Of a stretch of 23,042 nucleotides of DNA, positions 1-7,968 are shown in pieces. A program made the translations under genes and the position numbers. Source of the stretch: Lachnoclostridium sp. UBA5890 (GTDB lineage Bacteria; Bacillota; Clostridia; Lachnospirales; Lachnospiraceae). Every line of letters starts with the position of its first letter. The first letter of the stretch is position 1. The notes under the pieces were generated by a model. It saw only the letters and a program-made list of their open reading frames with translations. It was not told the origin of the DNA and did no database searches. The stretch covers positions 39,702 to 62,743 of the forward strand of contig DJEU01000052.1 in assembly GCA_002431395.1 (NCBI GenBank), in the 5' to 3' direction.

Positions 1-40
1 CAAGTCCTTTGGTCCGCTCGGCGGTTTCTCGCTCTAGACC

Positions 41-249
41 ATACTACATCTCCAGCCTTCTTGACCTAGACACCAAATTCGCTCTCCTAAACCACACAGC
101 TCCGCCATCCCTCTTGACCTAGAAGCCAAATTCGCTCTCCTGACCACACAGCTCCGCCATCCCTCTTGACCCGCGCGACAAATTGCCCACCTAAACCACA
201 CAGCTCCGCCATCCCTCTTGACCCGCGCGACAAGTTCGCCCACTAGACC
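41..249. repeat. 52-bp tandem repeat array (four units plus a degenerate left part)
   Basis: Four consecutive units lie at 41-93 (53 bp), 94-145, 146-197 and 198-249 (52 bp each). Units 2-4 share the same first 26 bases, beginning ACACAGCTCCGCCATCCCTC. Each unit ends in a CTAAACC, CTGACC or CTAGACC box. Units 3 and 4 are nearly identical, while unit 1 is the most diverged. Positions 1-40 end in a similar GCTCTAGACC, so the array probably continues past the left edge. The period is not a multiple of three, so the array does not encode a repeat protein. It is visibly more GC-rich than the AT-rich DNA to its right. It is not CRISPR-like, because there are no unique spacers. Function unknown. Confidence 0.85.
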
Positions 250-1034
250 AAAAATCTACGCACCATTTCTTGTATTGTCCTTGTACTTAACGGCAAATCC
301 GATGTTTCAAATGTCAAAATCAAATTTTCCCCCGGATATATTCCGTTTTTTTGATAAGTATCAATTTTTCGTACTGCGCTTTTTGCATAAGCCGGATCGT
401 CCATTTTGCCGTGGTGCTCCCAGTAAATTTCCTTTCTCGTCTGCGGCGATAAAAACGTAAAATCCGGATATACAACACCAAATCCTTGCAGTAAAAGAGG
501 CTTTTCGTATTGATAAGGAATCCCTTTATGGTAAAAATAATCCGCTAGAATTTTCTCGGATTTTGATCGAACCCGTTCTCCTTTTTCAGTGTATATCACT
601 ATACTATCATCTGGGAATTCTTTTCCCTGATAGCTCTCCTTTTTCCACTGCTCCAACTGCTGTTCCCAAGTTGGCTGAATAGGCGTAACCAACCGCTTTC
701 GTGCCTCATGCAATGTCTCATAGACTTCATCAATTCCCTGTTCTGTGCCATCTTTCAAAATCCTGCCTATCTGTTTTAGACGCTTTGCGATATACTTTTG
801 CAGTTTTTCATCGTACTCTTTTTGCGCCAGCTGCCTAGCGAGCTCCAAATTCTTTTTAGAAATATACTTGCCCCGTTTGTTGTCGCCTTTGCAGTGATAA
901 TATCTCGCATATCCCCTGTCCGAAGAAATTCGAAGCCTTCCGGCAAGATTTCTTTTTTCTTGTTTGTCAAACTGATTCCTCAATTCTTGAAGATATTTCT
1001 GCTCCTTTTGCAGTATTTCTTTCCATTTTGTCAT
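243..1034 (-). CDS. PD-(D/E)XK-like nuclease family protein, hypothetical
   Basis: A 263-residue protein. The N-terminal half (about 1-135) is Lys/Glu-rich, probably helical or coiled-coil. The C-terminal half carries a pattern known from PD-(D/E)XK nuclease-like domains often seen in clostridial accessory proteins: RSKSE (E160), a GIPYQYEKPL strand (171-180), YPDFTF (D191), and YWEHHGK (E206) followed by DDPAY. The last catalytic position reads E-x-H rather than E-x-K. The start is supported by AAGGAAGGA about 5 nt upstream. The TAG stop lies inside the last unit of the 52-bp repeat array, and a diverged repeat copy lies upstream, so the gene is bracketed by related repeats. It is unrelated in function to the sulfur operon, from which it is separated by a terminator and about 380 nt. 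Specific role unknown; an accessory or defence/mobile role is only inferred. Confidence 0.7.
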   Translation of the reverse strand: MTKWKEILQKEQKYLQELRNQFDKQEKRNLAGRLRISSDRGYARYYHCKGDNKRGKYISKKNLELARQLAQKEYDEKLQKYIAKRLKQIGRILKDGTEQGIDEVYETLHEARKRLVTPIQPTWEQQLEQWKKESYQGKEFPDDSIVIYTEKGERVRSKSEKILADYFYHKGIPYQYEKPLLLQGFGVVYPDFTFLSPQTRKEIYWEHHGKMDDPAYAKSAVRKIDTYQKNGIYPGENLILTFETSDLPLSTRTIQEMVRRFLV

Positions 1035-1357
1035 TGAATCCTTCCTTTCTTTTGGTTTTCTTTGTAATTTTGCGAACTAAACCACACATTTTACAGACCT
1101 TCTTTGACTCGTATCATTTTTTTCTTACCTTGACCAAAATTTTGAAAAAAGTTTTTTGGTCCCACAGACAATTACTAAAATAAAATCAAAAACAGAAAAA
1201 TTCTTTGTGGTTTCATGCACATTTTTTAATTCTAAGTCAACTATCTCTGGGAATTTTGTGGTCAAATTGAAATACTAGGATTATTAAGTTAAAAATTAGA
1301 ATATTTTTATTTGATTTGAAGTTTATCACATTAAAGGAAAAGATGCAAGGACATTTC
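1035..1357. other. AT-rich intergenic region with a diverged repeat copy and an inverted repeat
   Basis: No gene is supported here. A diverged single copy of the left-hand 52-bp repeat lies at about 1065-1108: it shares an exact 12-base core, CTAAACCACACA (1077-1088), and a TTGAC end at the same spacing. An inverted repeat with 8-bp arms, GACCAAAA and TTTTGGTC, spans 1132-1161. It lacks a following U-tract on either strand, so it is not a convincing terminator. The region must hold the promoter of the nuclease gene, but I see no clear -35/-10 pair. The rest is AT-rich with no recognisable element. Confidence 0.5.
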
Positions 1358-1406
1358 CCAAAAAATTATACCCACTATGCCCAAACAAAAGGGGGATAAT
1401 GGGTAT
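1358..1406 (-). terminator. Rho-independent terminator closing the sulfur operon
   Basis: Read on the minus strand, arms at 1392-1406 and 1368-1382 form a 15-bp stem (13 Watson-Crick pairs, one G-U and one C-C mismatch) with a 9-nt loop, followed by AATTTTTT (1360-1367). It begins 13 nt after the stop of the Rrf2 gene. This is the only convincing minus-strand terminator found downstream of the cysK promoter. Confidence 0.88.
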
Positions 1407-1418
1407 CACTCACTTTTC

Positions 1419-1853
1419 TTAAATTGTATACGCAAATGACGATTCCTCGCGGTACCGCTTCACCATGTCCGCCAGCGTGATATGGTCGAGGACCCCGTCG
1501 ATGGCTTTGTCCACCGACTGCCCGAGGTCGTGCACGATACTGTTCATCGTCTTATTATTTTCGCTGATTTTGTAAATATCAATATCCACCGCGTTCTGCT
1601 GCCCTTCGATCACATCGATGATCTCCGCTGCCGTGTATTGGGCAACCGGCTTCGCAAGATAATAGCCGCCGCGGTTGCCGCGGATCACCTTGACAAGACC
1701 CGCATGACGAAGTTTGGAAGCAACCTGTTCAAGGTATTTTTCCGACAGATCATATTCCTTTGCTGCCTGTTTGACCGGAACCGTCTCGCCTGCATGTATC
1801 GCCAGATTTATCATAAAAAACAAGGCGTATTGTCCTTTTCTCGTAATATACAT
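1419..1853 (-). CDS. cymR: Rrf2-family transcriptional regulator, CymR-like
   Basis: A 144-residue Rrf2 winged-helix regulator. The N-terminal YITRKGQYAL, the recognition-helix region LSEKYLEQVASKLRHAGLV (36-54) and the wing IRGNRGGYYLA (58-68) match CymR/IscR-type proteins. There is no cysteine anywhere, so it cannot hold the Fe-S cluster of IscR or NsrR. It ends FAYTI. In Bacillus and Staphylococcus, CymR is the repressor of cysteine and sulfur genes and acts in complex with CysK; its C-terminal Tyr-Ile tail has been proposed to dock in the CysK active site. Placement as last gene of a sulfur operon that starts with cysK fits that role. The start at 1853 is chosen because AAGGAGGAA lies 7 nt upstream; a longer reading would run into trxB. 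It lies 25 nt after trxB. Confidence 0.85.
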   Translation of the reverse strand: MYITRKGQYALFFMINLAIHAGETVPVKQAAKEYDLSEKYLEQVASKLRHAGLVKVIRGNRGGYYLAKPVAQYTAAEIIDVIEGQQNAVDIDIYKISENNKTMNSIVHDLGQSVDKAIDGVLDHITLADMVKRYREESSFAYTI

Positions 1854-1878
1854 TATTTGCTTCCTCCTTTGCCATATT

Positions 1879-2799
1879 TTAATAATTAGAATCCTGTTCG
1901 ATGGACGAGATCGCCGTCGCTCCATCCGCTACCGCTGTCACCACCTGACGAAGCTGCTTTGTACGGATATCCCCGGCCGCGTAGACGCCCGGGTGGCTTG
2001 TGCGACAGTCCTCGCCCGCTGTGATGTAACCTGTCGCATCGAGATCGACAAGTCCTTTGGCCACTTCATTCTGCGGATCCATTCCGATGGCGATAAAGAT
2101 ACCGGACAATTCGAGATCTCTCGTTTCGCCCGTCTGATTCTGTTTTAAGATCACTTTCTCCACTTTCCCGTCGCCACAGATCTCCTGCACCTCGTAAAAT
2201 GGGAGAAATTCGATATTTTCCGTTTCCTTGATCTTCTGCTGGAGCACCTTTGCCCCGCGAAGTCCATCGCGCCGATGGATGAGATAGACTTTTTCGCAAA
2301 TATTGGAAAGATACAAGGCATCCTCCAGCGCCACATCGCCGCCGCCCACGACAGCCGTCGGCTTTCCACGGAAAAACGCACCATCGCACGTCGCGCAATA
2401 CGAAACCCCGGCACCGGCAAGTTCCTTTTCGCCCTTAACAGAAAGTGTTTTGTGACGCGCCCCCGTCGCAAAAAGAACCGCTTTGGTCTCTATCGTTTCT
2501 CCACTGGCAAGTGTAATCTTCTTTCCATCTCCATCGTCGACAATCGCCGTCACTTCTCCTTCCAAAAACGGAACCGAAAGCGCATCTGCGTGCTCGCGGA
2601 ATTTCATTGCCAGCTCATAACCGCCCATTCCATAAAGACCAAGATAATTGTCAATGCGCTCTGTCGTAATGATCTGGCCGCCGCTAAATGGCTCCTTCTC
2701 GATCACAACCTGGTCAAGCATTGCGCGCTGTGCATAAACCGCCGCCGACAAGCCTGCCGGCCCGCTTCCAATAATCACCAAATCTTTTCTATCTGCCAT
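1879..2799 (-). CDS. trxB: thioredoxin reductase (NADPH, FAD-dependent)
   Basis: A 306-residue low-molecular-weight thioredoxin reductase of normal length. It shows the FAD motif GSGPAGLSAA (11-20), the redox-active CATC (C135, C138) within VSYCATCDGAFF, the pyridine-nucleotide site GGGDVALEDA followed by HRRDGLRG (arginines typical for NADPH), and a C-terminal FAD motif YAAGDIR. It would reduce the CIPC thioredoxin encoded in the same operon, or other thioredoxins, with NADPH. The start overlaps the hemL stop by 11 nt, and GAGGGAA upstream acts as ribosome binding site. Its presence suggests that thiol electrons are needed by this sulfur pathway, although which enzyme receives them cannot be read from the sequence. 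Confidence 0.93.
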   Translation of the reverse strand: MADRKDLVIIGSGPAGLSAAVYAQRAMLDQVVIEKEPFSGGQIITTERIDNYLGLYGMGGYELAMKFREHADALSVPFLEGEVTAIVDDGDGKKITLASGETIETKAVLFATGARHKTLSVKGEKELAGAGVSYCATCDGAFFRGKPTAVVGGGDVALEDALYLSNICEKVYLIHRRDGLRGAKVLQQKIKETENIEFLPFYEVQEICGDGKVEKVILKQNQTGETRDLELSGIFIAIGMDPQNEVAKGLVDLDATGYITAGEDCRTSHPGVYAAGDIRTKQLRQVVTAVADGATAISSIEQDSNY

Positions 2800-4057
2800 A
2801 ATATTCCCTCATTTCTTTGCAAGTCTTCTCAATCTCTTCGTCCGTATGTGCGGCAGAGACAAACATTGCCTCAAACTGCGATGGAGCGAGGTAAATTCCC
2901 GCGTGCAGCATCGCATTGAAATACGCCGCATAAGCCTCCGTGTCCGATGTTTTCGCACTGTCAAAATCTACCACTTCTTTTGAAGTAAAGAAAATACTCA
3001 TCAGGGAACCTACCTGATTTACCCATACTTTATCTCCAAATATTTTTCTTGCATTGTCGGCAAGTAACTTTGTCTTTCCTTCCAATTTCTGGTAAATATC
3101 CGGATTTTTCCGTAACAATTTCAACGTCTCCAGTCCCGCTGTCATTGCGATTGGGTTGCCGGATAAAGTACCCGCCTGATAAACCGTTCCGACCGGGGAA
3201 ACACATTCCATAATCTCGCGGCGTCCGCCATAGGCTCCGACCGGCATACCACCGCCGATGATCTTGCCAAGTGTCGTAAGATCCGGCGTTACGCCATAAT
3301 ACTCGCTCGCGCCGCCCTGCGCCAGGCGAAATCCGGTAATCACTTCGTCAAAGATCAGGAGTGCGCCATTGTCTTTTGTAATCTCCCGCAAAAATTCGAG
3401 AAATCCAGTTTTCGGCGGAACCACGCCCATATTGGCGGCGACCGGCTCTACGATCACGGCCGCGATCTGACCGCCATACTGCTCAAATAACGCCTGTACC
3501 GAATCCGGATCATTGTACTCGGCAATCAGCGTATACTTTGTATATCCTTCCGGAACTCCGGCGCTGTCCGGCACCGCCTGCTGAAGTACCCCGGAACCGG
3601 CTTTCACAAGAAGACCATCCGAGTGGCCGTGGTAACAGCCGCGGAATTTCACGATATAGTCGCGGCGCGTAAAGCCCCTTGCGACGCGGATCGCGCTCAT
3701 GACCGCTTCTGTTCCGGAATTTACCATTCGCGACAATTCCATCGAAGGCATCATTTCCGCGATCAGCTCGGCAATCTCGTATTCTTTTTCCGTCGGCGCC
3801 CCAAATGTCAGGCCATCGTCGCACGCCTTCTTTACCGCCTCGATCACTGACGGATACGCGTGGCCGAGGATTCCCGGTCCCCACGAACAAACATAGTCAA
3901 TATATTCATTTCCATCTACATCAAAAATATGTGACCCCTCTGCTTTTTTAATAAACGCGGGTGTCCCGCCGACACTCTGGAAGGCGCGGACCGGCGAATT
4001 GACACCGCCCGGGATTCTCTGTTTGGATTTTTCGAATAATTCTTCTGATCTTGTCAT
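2789..4057 (-). CDS. hemL: glutamate-1-semialdehyde 2,1-aminomutase
   Basis: A 422-residue PLP enzyme of normal family length that converts glutamate-1-semialdehyde to 5-aminolevulinate, the second step of the C5 tetrapyrrole route. Visible marks are IPGGVNSPVRAF (15-26), NSGTEA (113-118), HGHSDG (143-148), the FDEV aspartate (D237) and the PLP lysine in LGKIIGGG (K265). The start at 4057 is chosen over the longer in-frame 4075 because it gives an ATGA overlap with the hemB stop and has GGAGGAAG seven nt upstream. It is translationally coupled to hemB. In this operon its product most likely feeds siroheme for the sulfite reductase; no later protoheme genes are present in the window. Confidence 0.95.
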   Translation of the reverse strand: MTRSEELFEKSKQRIPGGVNSPVRAFQSVGGTPAFIKKAEGSHIFDVDGNEYIDYVCSWGPGILGHAYPSVIEAVKKACDDGLTFGAPTEKEYEIAELIAEMMPSMELSRMVNSGTEAVMSAIRVARGFTRRDYIVKFRGCYHGHSDGLLVKAGSGVLQQAVPDSAGVPEGYTKYTLIAEYNDPDSVQALFEQYGGQIAAVIVEPVAANMGVVPPKTGFLEFLREITKDNGALLIFDEVITGFRLAQGGASEYYGVTPDLTTLGKIIGGGMPVGAYGGRREIMECVSPVGTVYQAGTLSGNPIAMTAGLETLKLLRKNPDIYQKLEGKTKLLADNARKIFGDKVWVNQVGSLMSIFFTSKEVVDFDSAKTSDTEAYAAYFNAMLHAGIYLAPSQFEAMFVSAAHTDEEIEKTCKEMREYYGR

Positions 4058-5022
4058 CGTTCTTCCTCCAGCCATTTTGCCACATCAAGGGCGTGATACG
4101 TGATGATAATGTCAGCCCCTGCCCGTTTCATGGCGATCATATTTTCCATCACAATCCGTTTTTCATCAATCCAGTCATTCTGTGCTGCTGCCTTAACCAT
4201 CGAATATTCGCCGCTCACATTGTAGACCGCAAGGGGCAGTCTCGTAAGATCTCTCGCCTGCCGCACGATGTCAAGATACGCAAGTGCCGGTTTTACCATG
4301 ATGATGTCAGCTCCCTCGTCAATGTCTGCCTGACACTCACGGAGTGCCTCTCTTCCGTTTGCCGGATCCATCTGATACGTACGGCGGTCGCCAAATGCCG
4401 GTGCCGAATGCGCCGCATCGCGAAATGGCGAATAATATCCGGAAGCAAATTTAGCGCTGTACCCCATAACGATCGTATCCGTAAAGCCGTTTTCATCGAG
4501 GCTTCCCCGAAGCACTTTGATATGCCCGTCCATCATATCGGAAGGTGCGATCATGTCTGCGCCTGCCTTGGCAAGCGACACCGCCATTTTCGCAAGAAGC
4601 GGAAGCGTCTCGTCGTTCAAAATCTTACCCTCGTGAACCAGACCGCAATGTCCATGCGACGTATATTCACAAAGGCACACATCGGCGATCACCAAAAGAT
4701 CCGGTGCCCACTCTTTGATCTGGCGGATGGCGCGCTGCGTGATTCCATCTTCCGCATAAGCCTGACTTCCGCACTCATCTTTGTGTTCCGGGATCCCAAA
4801 GATCAGGATTGCCGGCACACCTGCCTTCTGAATGCGATCCAATTCTTCCGGAAAACGATCAATCGTATATTGATAAATGCCCGGCATCGAATCCACCGGA
4901 ATTTTCTCATCCGTTCCTTCTTTGATAAAAACCGGATACACCAGATCATTCACCGATACGCTCGTCTCGCGTATCATATTTCTCACGGTTTCATTATTTC
5001 TCAGTCGTCTCAAACGAATCAT
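4054..5022 (-). CDS. hemB: porphobilinogen synthase (5-aminolevulinate dehydratase)
   Basis: A 322-residue enzyme that joins two 5-aminolevulinate molecules to porphobilinogen. The zinc-type cysteine site is present in VCLCEYTSHGHCG (C116, C118, C126), which marks the Zn-dependent rather than the Mg-dependent subclass. The two Schiff-base lysines are K191 (MGYSAKFASGYYSPF) and K244 (IMVKPALAYLD). The ATG overlaps the cobA/hemD stop in an ATGA arrangement and the gene overlaps hemL the same way at its other end, so the three are translationally coupled. AAAGGAGCG lies upstream of the start. Length and motifs are typical and nothing is missing. Confidence 0.96.
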   Translation of the reverse strand: MIRLRRLRNNETVRNMIRETSVSVNDLVYPVFIKEGTDEKIPVDSMPGIYQYTIDRFPEELDRIQKAGVPAILIFGIPEHKDECGSQAYAEDGITQRAIRQIKEWAPDLLVIADVCLCEYTSHGHCGLVHEGKILNDETLPLLAKMAVSLAKAGADMIAPSDMMDGHIKVLRGSLDENGFTDTIVMGYSAKFASGYYSPFRDAAHSAPAFGDRRTYQMDPANGREALRECQADIDEGADIIMVKPALAYLDIVRQARDLTRLPLAVYNVSGEYSMVKAAAQNDWIDEKRIVMENMIAMKRAGADIIITYHALDVAKWLEEER

Positions 5023-6512
5023 TCTTCTCGCTCCTTTGCCATTTCTTCTATCAAATGCTCGATATCACACTGCTTCGGTATGATATCCGCGTGTATTCCA
5101 TATTTTTCCAGTCTTTCTGCGGTAACCGCGCCGATCGCCCCAATCTTCGTCGGCTTCTTTCTGCGGTCCTGCTCCCATTTGGCTGCATTTTCAGCACCGA
5201 GTTCTTTGATAAATGCTTCGACCCCCGATGCGCTGGCAAATGTCAGCACGTCAAAATCCAAAAGATATTTCCAGTTCTCTGTCTTTTTTCCCTGCACATC
5301 GTAAATCGGCAGAATCGTTTTATCAATTCCATTTTCTTCCAGTATCTGAACCATGCGCACACTTCCCTGCAAAGCCCGCGGCAAAAGCAGTTTTTCTCCC
5401 GGCTTCATCGTTTTCACGAGGCTCTCCGCCAGTGCTTCTGTCGTGTAACGTTCCGGGATCAGATCCGCTTCAAATCCATACTCGCGGAGGGCATCCCTTG
5501 TCCCGCTTCCCACGACCGCAAATCGAATGCCGGCAAACTGCCGCAGATCGATCTTTTGACGAAAAACGTGCGTAAAGAAAAGCCGAATGCTGTTCTGGCT
5601 TGTAAACGCGATCCAAGAGTATTTGGAAAGTTTTTCCAGTTCTTTATCCAGTTCGCGGATTTCTGCCATCTCTTCCACTTTCATCTCGCATACCGTATAC
5701 ACGCGCGCGCCCTTTTCCAAAAGCCGTCTGCGCATCCGCTCCTGCAAGGCAAATGTTCCGATGATTCCGACTTTTTTGTCTGCCAAGGCACCGCGGTCGG
5801 AAGATATAAAATCGTATTCCGCTGTCTCGCCGACAACAATGATTGCCGGTGGTTTGATCTGGGCTTCCGCAACGTCTCCGGCAATCGTCGCAAGGGTTCC
5901 GCGCACGATCTGCTCGCCCGGCAGACAGCCATTGGCAATTACCGCCGCCGGTGTCTGCGGATCTTTTCCTTCCCGGATCAATTTGTCCGCGATCTCCGCA
6001 AGATGCGATATTCCCATCAGAAACAGACTTGTCCCTTCCTGCGGGTGAATGTGTTCCAGGCTTGTCTCATCGCCGGCTTTTGTGTGCCCGGTGAATACGT
6101 GAAAGCTGCGGCTTGTCTCCCTATGAGTAACTGGGATTCCGAGCAGTTCCGGCACAGCAACCGCCGAGGTCACACCCGGCACCAGCTGAAATGGAATATT
6201 TTCTTTTTGAAGTGCCAGCACTTCCTCGCCGCCGCGTCCGAAGACAAACGGATCTCCGCCCTTCAAGCGCACGACACGGTCAAACCGTTTTGCGGTTTCA
6301 ATTAAAATCTCATTGATTTCTTCCTGCTTTTTCGAATGGCTTCCCGGTTTCTTTCCGACATAGATCTTTTCGCAATCTTCCGGCACAAGTTCCAGCAATC
6401 CGCTCGTTCCGAGCCGGTCATACACGACCGCTTCGCATTCCCGCAGCACCTCTGCGCCGCGGCATGTCATCAGTCCCGGATCTCCCGGACCTGCTCCAAC
6501 CAAATAAACCAT
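5019..6512 (-). CDS. cobA-hemD: uroporphyrinogen-III C-methyltransferase / uroporphyrinogen-III synthase fusion
   Basis: A 497-residue bifunctional protein. Residues 1 to about 238 are the SAM-dependent SUMT domain: VYLVGAGPGDPGLMT (2-16), VVYDRL, RLKGGDPFVFGRGGEE, and GVTSAVAVPELLGIPVTHR. It methylates uroporphyrinogen III twice to precorrin-2. Residues from about 245 to 497 are a HemD domain, which cyclises hydroxymethylbilane to uroporphyrinogen III. HemD is weakly conserved, so that half is assigned mainly from its position after SUMT and its TSQNSIRLFF, VVGSGTRDAL and TFASASGVEAF segments. Such CobA-HemD fusions are common in clostridia. The start follows the previous stop by 10 nt, and that stop is part of the ribosome binding site (TAAGGAGG). 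Confidence 0.93.
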   Translation of the reverse strand: MVYLVGAGPGDPGLMTCRGAEVLRECEAVVYDRLGTSGLLELVPEDCEKIYVGKKPGSHSKKQEEINEILIETAKRFDRVVRLKGGDPFVFGRGGEEVLALQKENIPFQLVPGVTSAVAVPELLGIPVTHRETSRSFHVFTGHTKAGDETSLEHIHPQEGTSLFLMGISHLAEIADKLIREGKDPQTPAAVIANGCLPGEQIVRGTLATIAGDVAEAQIKPPAIIVVGETAEYDFISSDRGALADKKVGIIGTFALQERMRRRLLEKGARVYTVCEMKVEEMAEIRELDKELEKLSKYSWIAFTSQNSIRLFFTHVFRQKIDLRQFAGIRFAVVGSGTRDALREYGFEADLIPERYTTEALAESLVKTMKPGEKLLLPRALQGSVRMVQILEENGIDKTILPIYDVQGKKTENWKYLLDFDVLTFASASGVEAFIKELGAENAAKWEQDRRKKPTKIGAIGAVTAERLEKYGIHADIIPKQCDIEHLIEEMAKEREE

Positions 6513-6522
6513 TTTGTCCTCC

Positions 6523-7968
6523 TTATGCTCGGCGAAATTTCCGGCACACCGTTTCTACTAATTTTTCCCAGTCTGTTTTTTTGCCCTGCACCTGTACGCG
6601 GTGCACCAATTCGTCCTTTTCAATCATTAGGTCAAGACTCATCTCTTCCTCGGAAACCCGGCTCAAAACGCCGATCGGTTCATGGCAGCCGGCGTTCAGT
6701 TCGGTAAGCACCGCCCGCTCTGCCTCCAGTTCAAAAGCACTCGTCTCATCGCTGATCCCTTTCACAAGTTTTCTTACAAAACCGGTCTTTCTCGTCTCTA
6801 CCGCAATGATCGCCTGACCTGCCGCCGGAAGCATTTCCTTTACCGGCAAATATTCATATACTAACTGTGGATCGTGATCTAAGCCCTGCCGTTCAATTCC
6901 GGCTGCTGCAAGCACGATCGCATCGTAATTTCCTTCTTTCAGTCTGGCGATCCTCGTTCCGACATTGCCACGCAGATCCCTGCACTCTGCCTTCGGATAC
7001 ATCGCCTGAATCTGACAGCGTCTGCGCAGACTTCCTGTCCCCACAGTAAATACCGTCTCTTTTGTAATCTCTTTCCCTTTCGGATAGATCAATACGTCCT
7101 GCACGCAGGCGCGTGGCAGCGTTCCTGCGATCATAAGACCGTCTCCACATGGATTTGGCATATCTTTGGCGCTGTGCACCGCGATATCGATCGTGCCATC
7201 AGTCAGTGCCTGCTCAATTTCTTCGACAAAGACCGCTTTTCCACCGAATGCTGTAATCGGACGGTCCGTCTGCCGGTCTCCTTTCGTCGTCAGGATCACC
7301 GTCTCATAGCGGTACATCGGATATTTTTTCTGCAATGCCCGCAGCACCATATCCGTTTGAATCCGCGCAAGTTCACTTCCTCTTGTCCCTAGTTTAATTA
7401 CATTATTTTCCAGTTTTTCCTCTAACATATCCAATAAAATCTCCTTGCGCTTTGCCTCCACCGGTTCGGTAAGCATCACTTCTTCGCGCGCCTTTCCCAA
7501 TTCATCAGCAATCTGCCCATAATCTTTCCGCAGATTCTTCCTGATCTCTTTTTTGATCTTCGATGCCAGCCCCGGGCTGTTTCCACCGGTCGAAACAGCT
7601 ACGACCACATCCTTCTGGCGCACGATCGCCGGAAAATAAAATCCGCAGTCCTTTTTCACATCGACGACATTGACTAAGATCCGGCGCTCTTTGCAGATAT
7701 CTGCGACTTCTGAGTTCAGTTCGCTGTCATTTGTCGCCATAATGACAATGTCCGCTCCTTCGAGGTCTTCCGGCTGATAGCTTCGCTCTTCAATTTCGAG
7801 TTTTTCATTTTCAATTTTCCAGATTTTGTCACACACCTGTTTTGCCACGAGGTGTACCTGCGCACCAAATTCCAGCATCATTTCCGCTTTGCGTGCCGCG
7901 ACATTTCCCCCTCCGACGAGGAGGCAGGTCTTATCTTCCAATTGAATCATAAATGGGAAATACGCCAT
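6523..7968 (-). CDS. hemC: precorrin-2 dehydrogenase (CysG/Met8p N-domain) / hydroxymethylbilane synthase fusion
   Basis: A 481-residue two-domain protein. Residues 1 to about 185 form a CysG-B/Met8p-like domain: LVGGGNVAARKA (17-28) binds NAD; NVVD (D103) holds the aspartate required in CysG and Met8p; FYFPAIV and VSTGGNSPGLA (125-135) follow. It oxidises precorrin-2 to sirohydrochlorin and may insert iron. Residues about 188-481 are a complete HemC: IKLGTRGSELARIQTD (191-206), HSAKDMP with catalytic D269, GTGSLRRRCQ, DLRGNVGTR, and LNAGCHEPIG with C428, the dipyrromethane attachment cysteine. HemC normally starts at the LGTRGS strand, so this is a true N-terminal fusion joining an early and a late step. 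The start shares one base with the hemA stop (TGATG). Confidence 0.92.
   Translation of the reverse strand: MAYFPFMIQLEDKTCLLVGGGNVAARKAEMMLEFGAQVHLVAKQVCDKIWKIENEKLEIEERSYQPEDLEGADIVIMATNDSELNSEVADICKERRILVNVVDVKKDCGFYFPAIVRQKDVVVAVSTGGNSPGLASKIKKEIRKNLRKDYGQIADELGKAREEVMLTEPVEAKRKEILLDMLEEKLENNVIKLGTRGSELARIQTDMVLRALQKKYPMYRYETVILTTKGDRQTDRPITAFGGKAVFVEEIEQALTDGTIDIAVHSAKDMPNPCGDGLMIAGTLPRACVQDVLIYPKGKEITKETVFTVGTGSLRRRCQIQAMYPKAECRDLRGNVGTRIARLKEGNYDAIVLAAAGIERQGLDHDPQLVYEYLPVKEMLPAAGQAIIAVETRKTGFVRKLVKGISDETSAFELEAERAVLTELNAGCHEPIGVLSRVSEEEMSLDLMIEKDELVHRVQVQGKKTDWEKLVETVCRKFRRA

Noticed and set aside
34..243. 69-codon minus-strand open frame across the tandem repeats
   Set aside because: The 52-bp period shifts frame in each unit, so similar DNA is read in different frames, and the frame has no independent support as a protein.
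1..249. CRISPR array
   Set aside because: Units are contiguous with no unique spacers, and no cas genes are present.
1132..1161. Inverted repeat GACCAAAA/TTTTGGTC as a terminator or transposon end
   Set aside because: There is no U-tract after it on either strand, and no target duplication or transposase nearby.
1233..1255. TAAGTCAA followed by GGAATT, similar to the cysK promoter region
   Set aside because: The spacing between the two elements differs, there is no inverted repeat, and no clear promoter is seen here. AT-rich chance similarity is likely.
4051..6305. Long plus-strand open frames (about 416-417 codons) opposite hemB and cobA/hemD
   Set aside because: They lie antisense to clear enzymes, have no recognisable domains and no ribosome binding sites, and read as Cys/Arg/His-rich shadow sequence.
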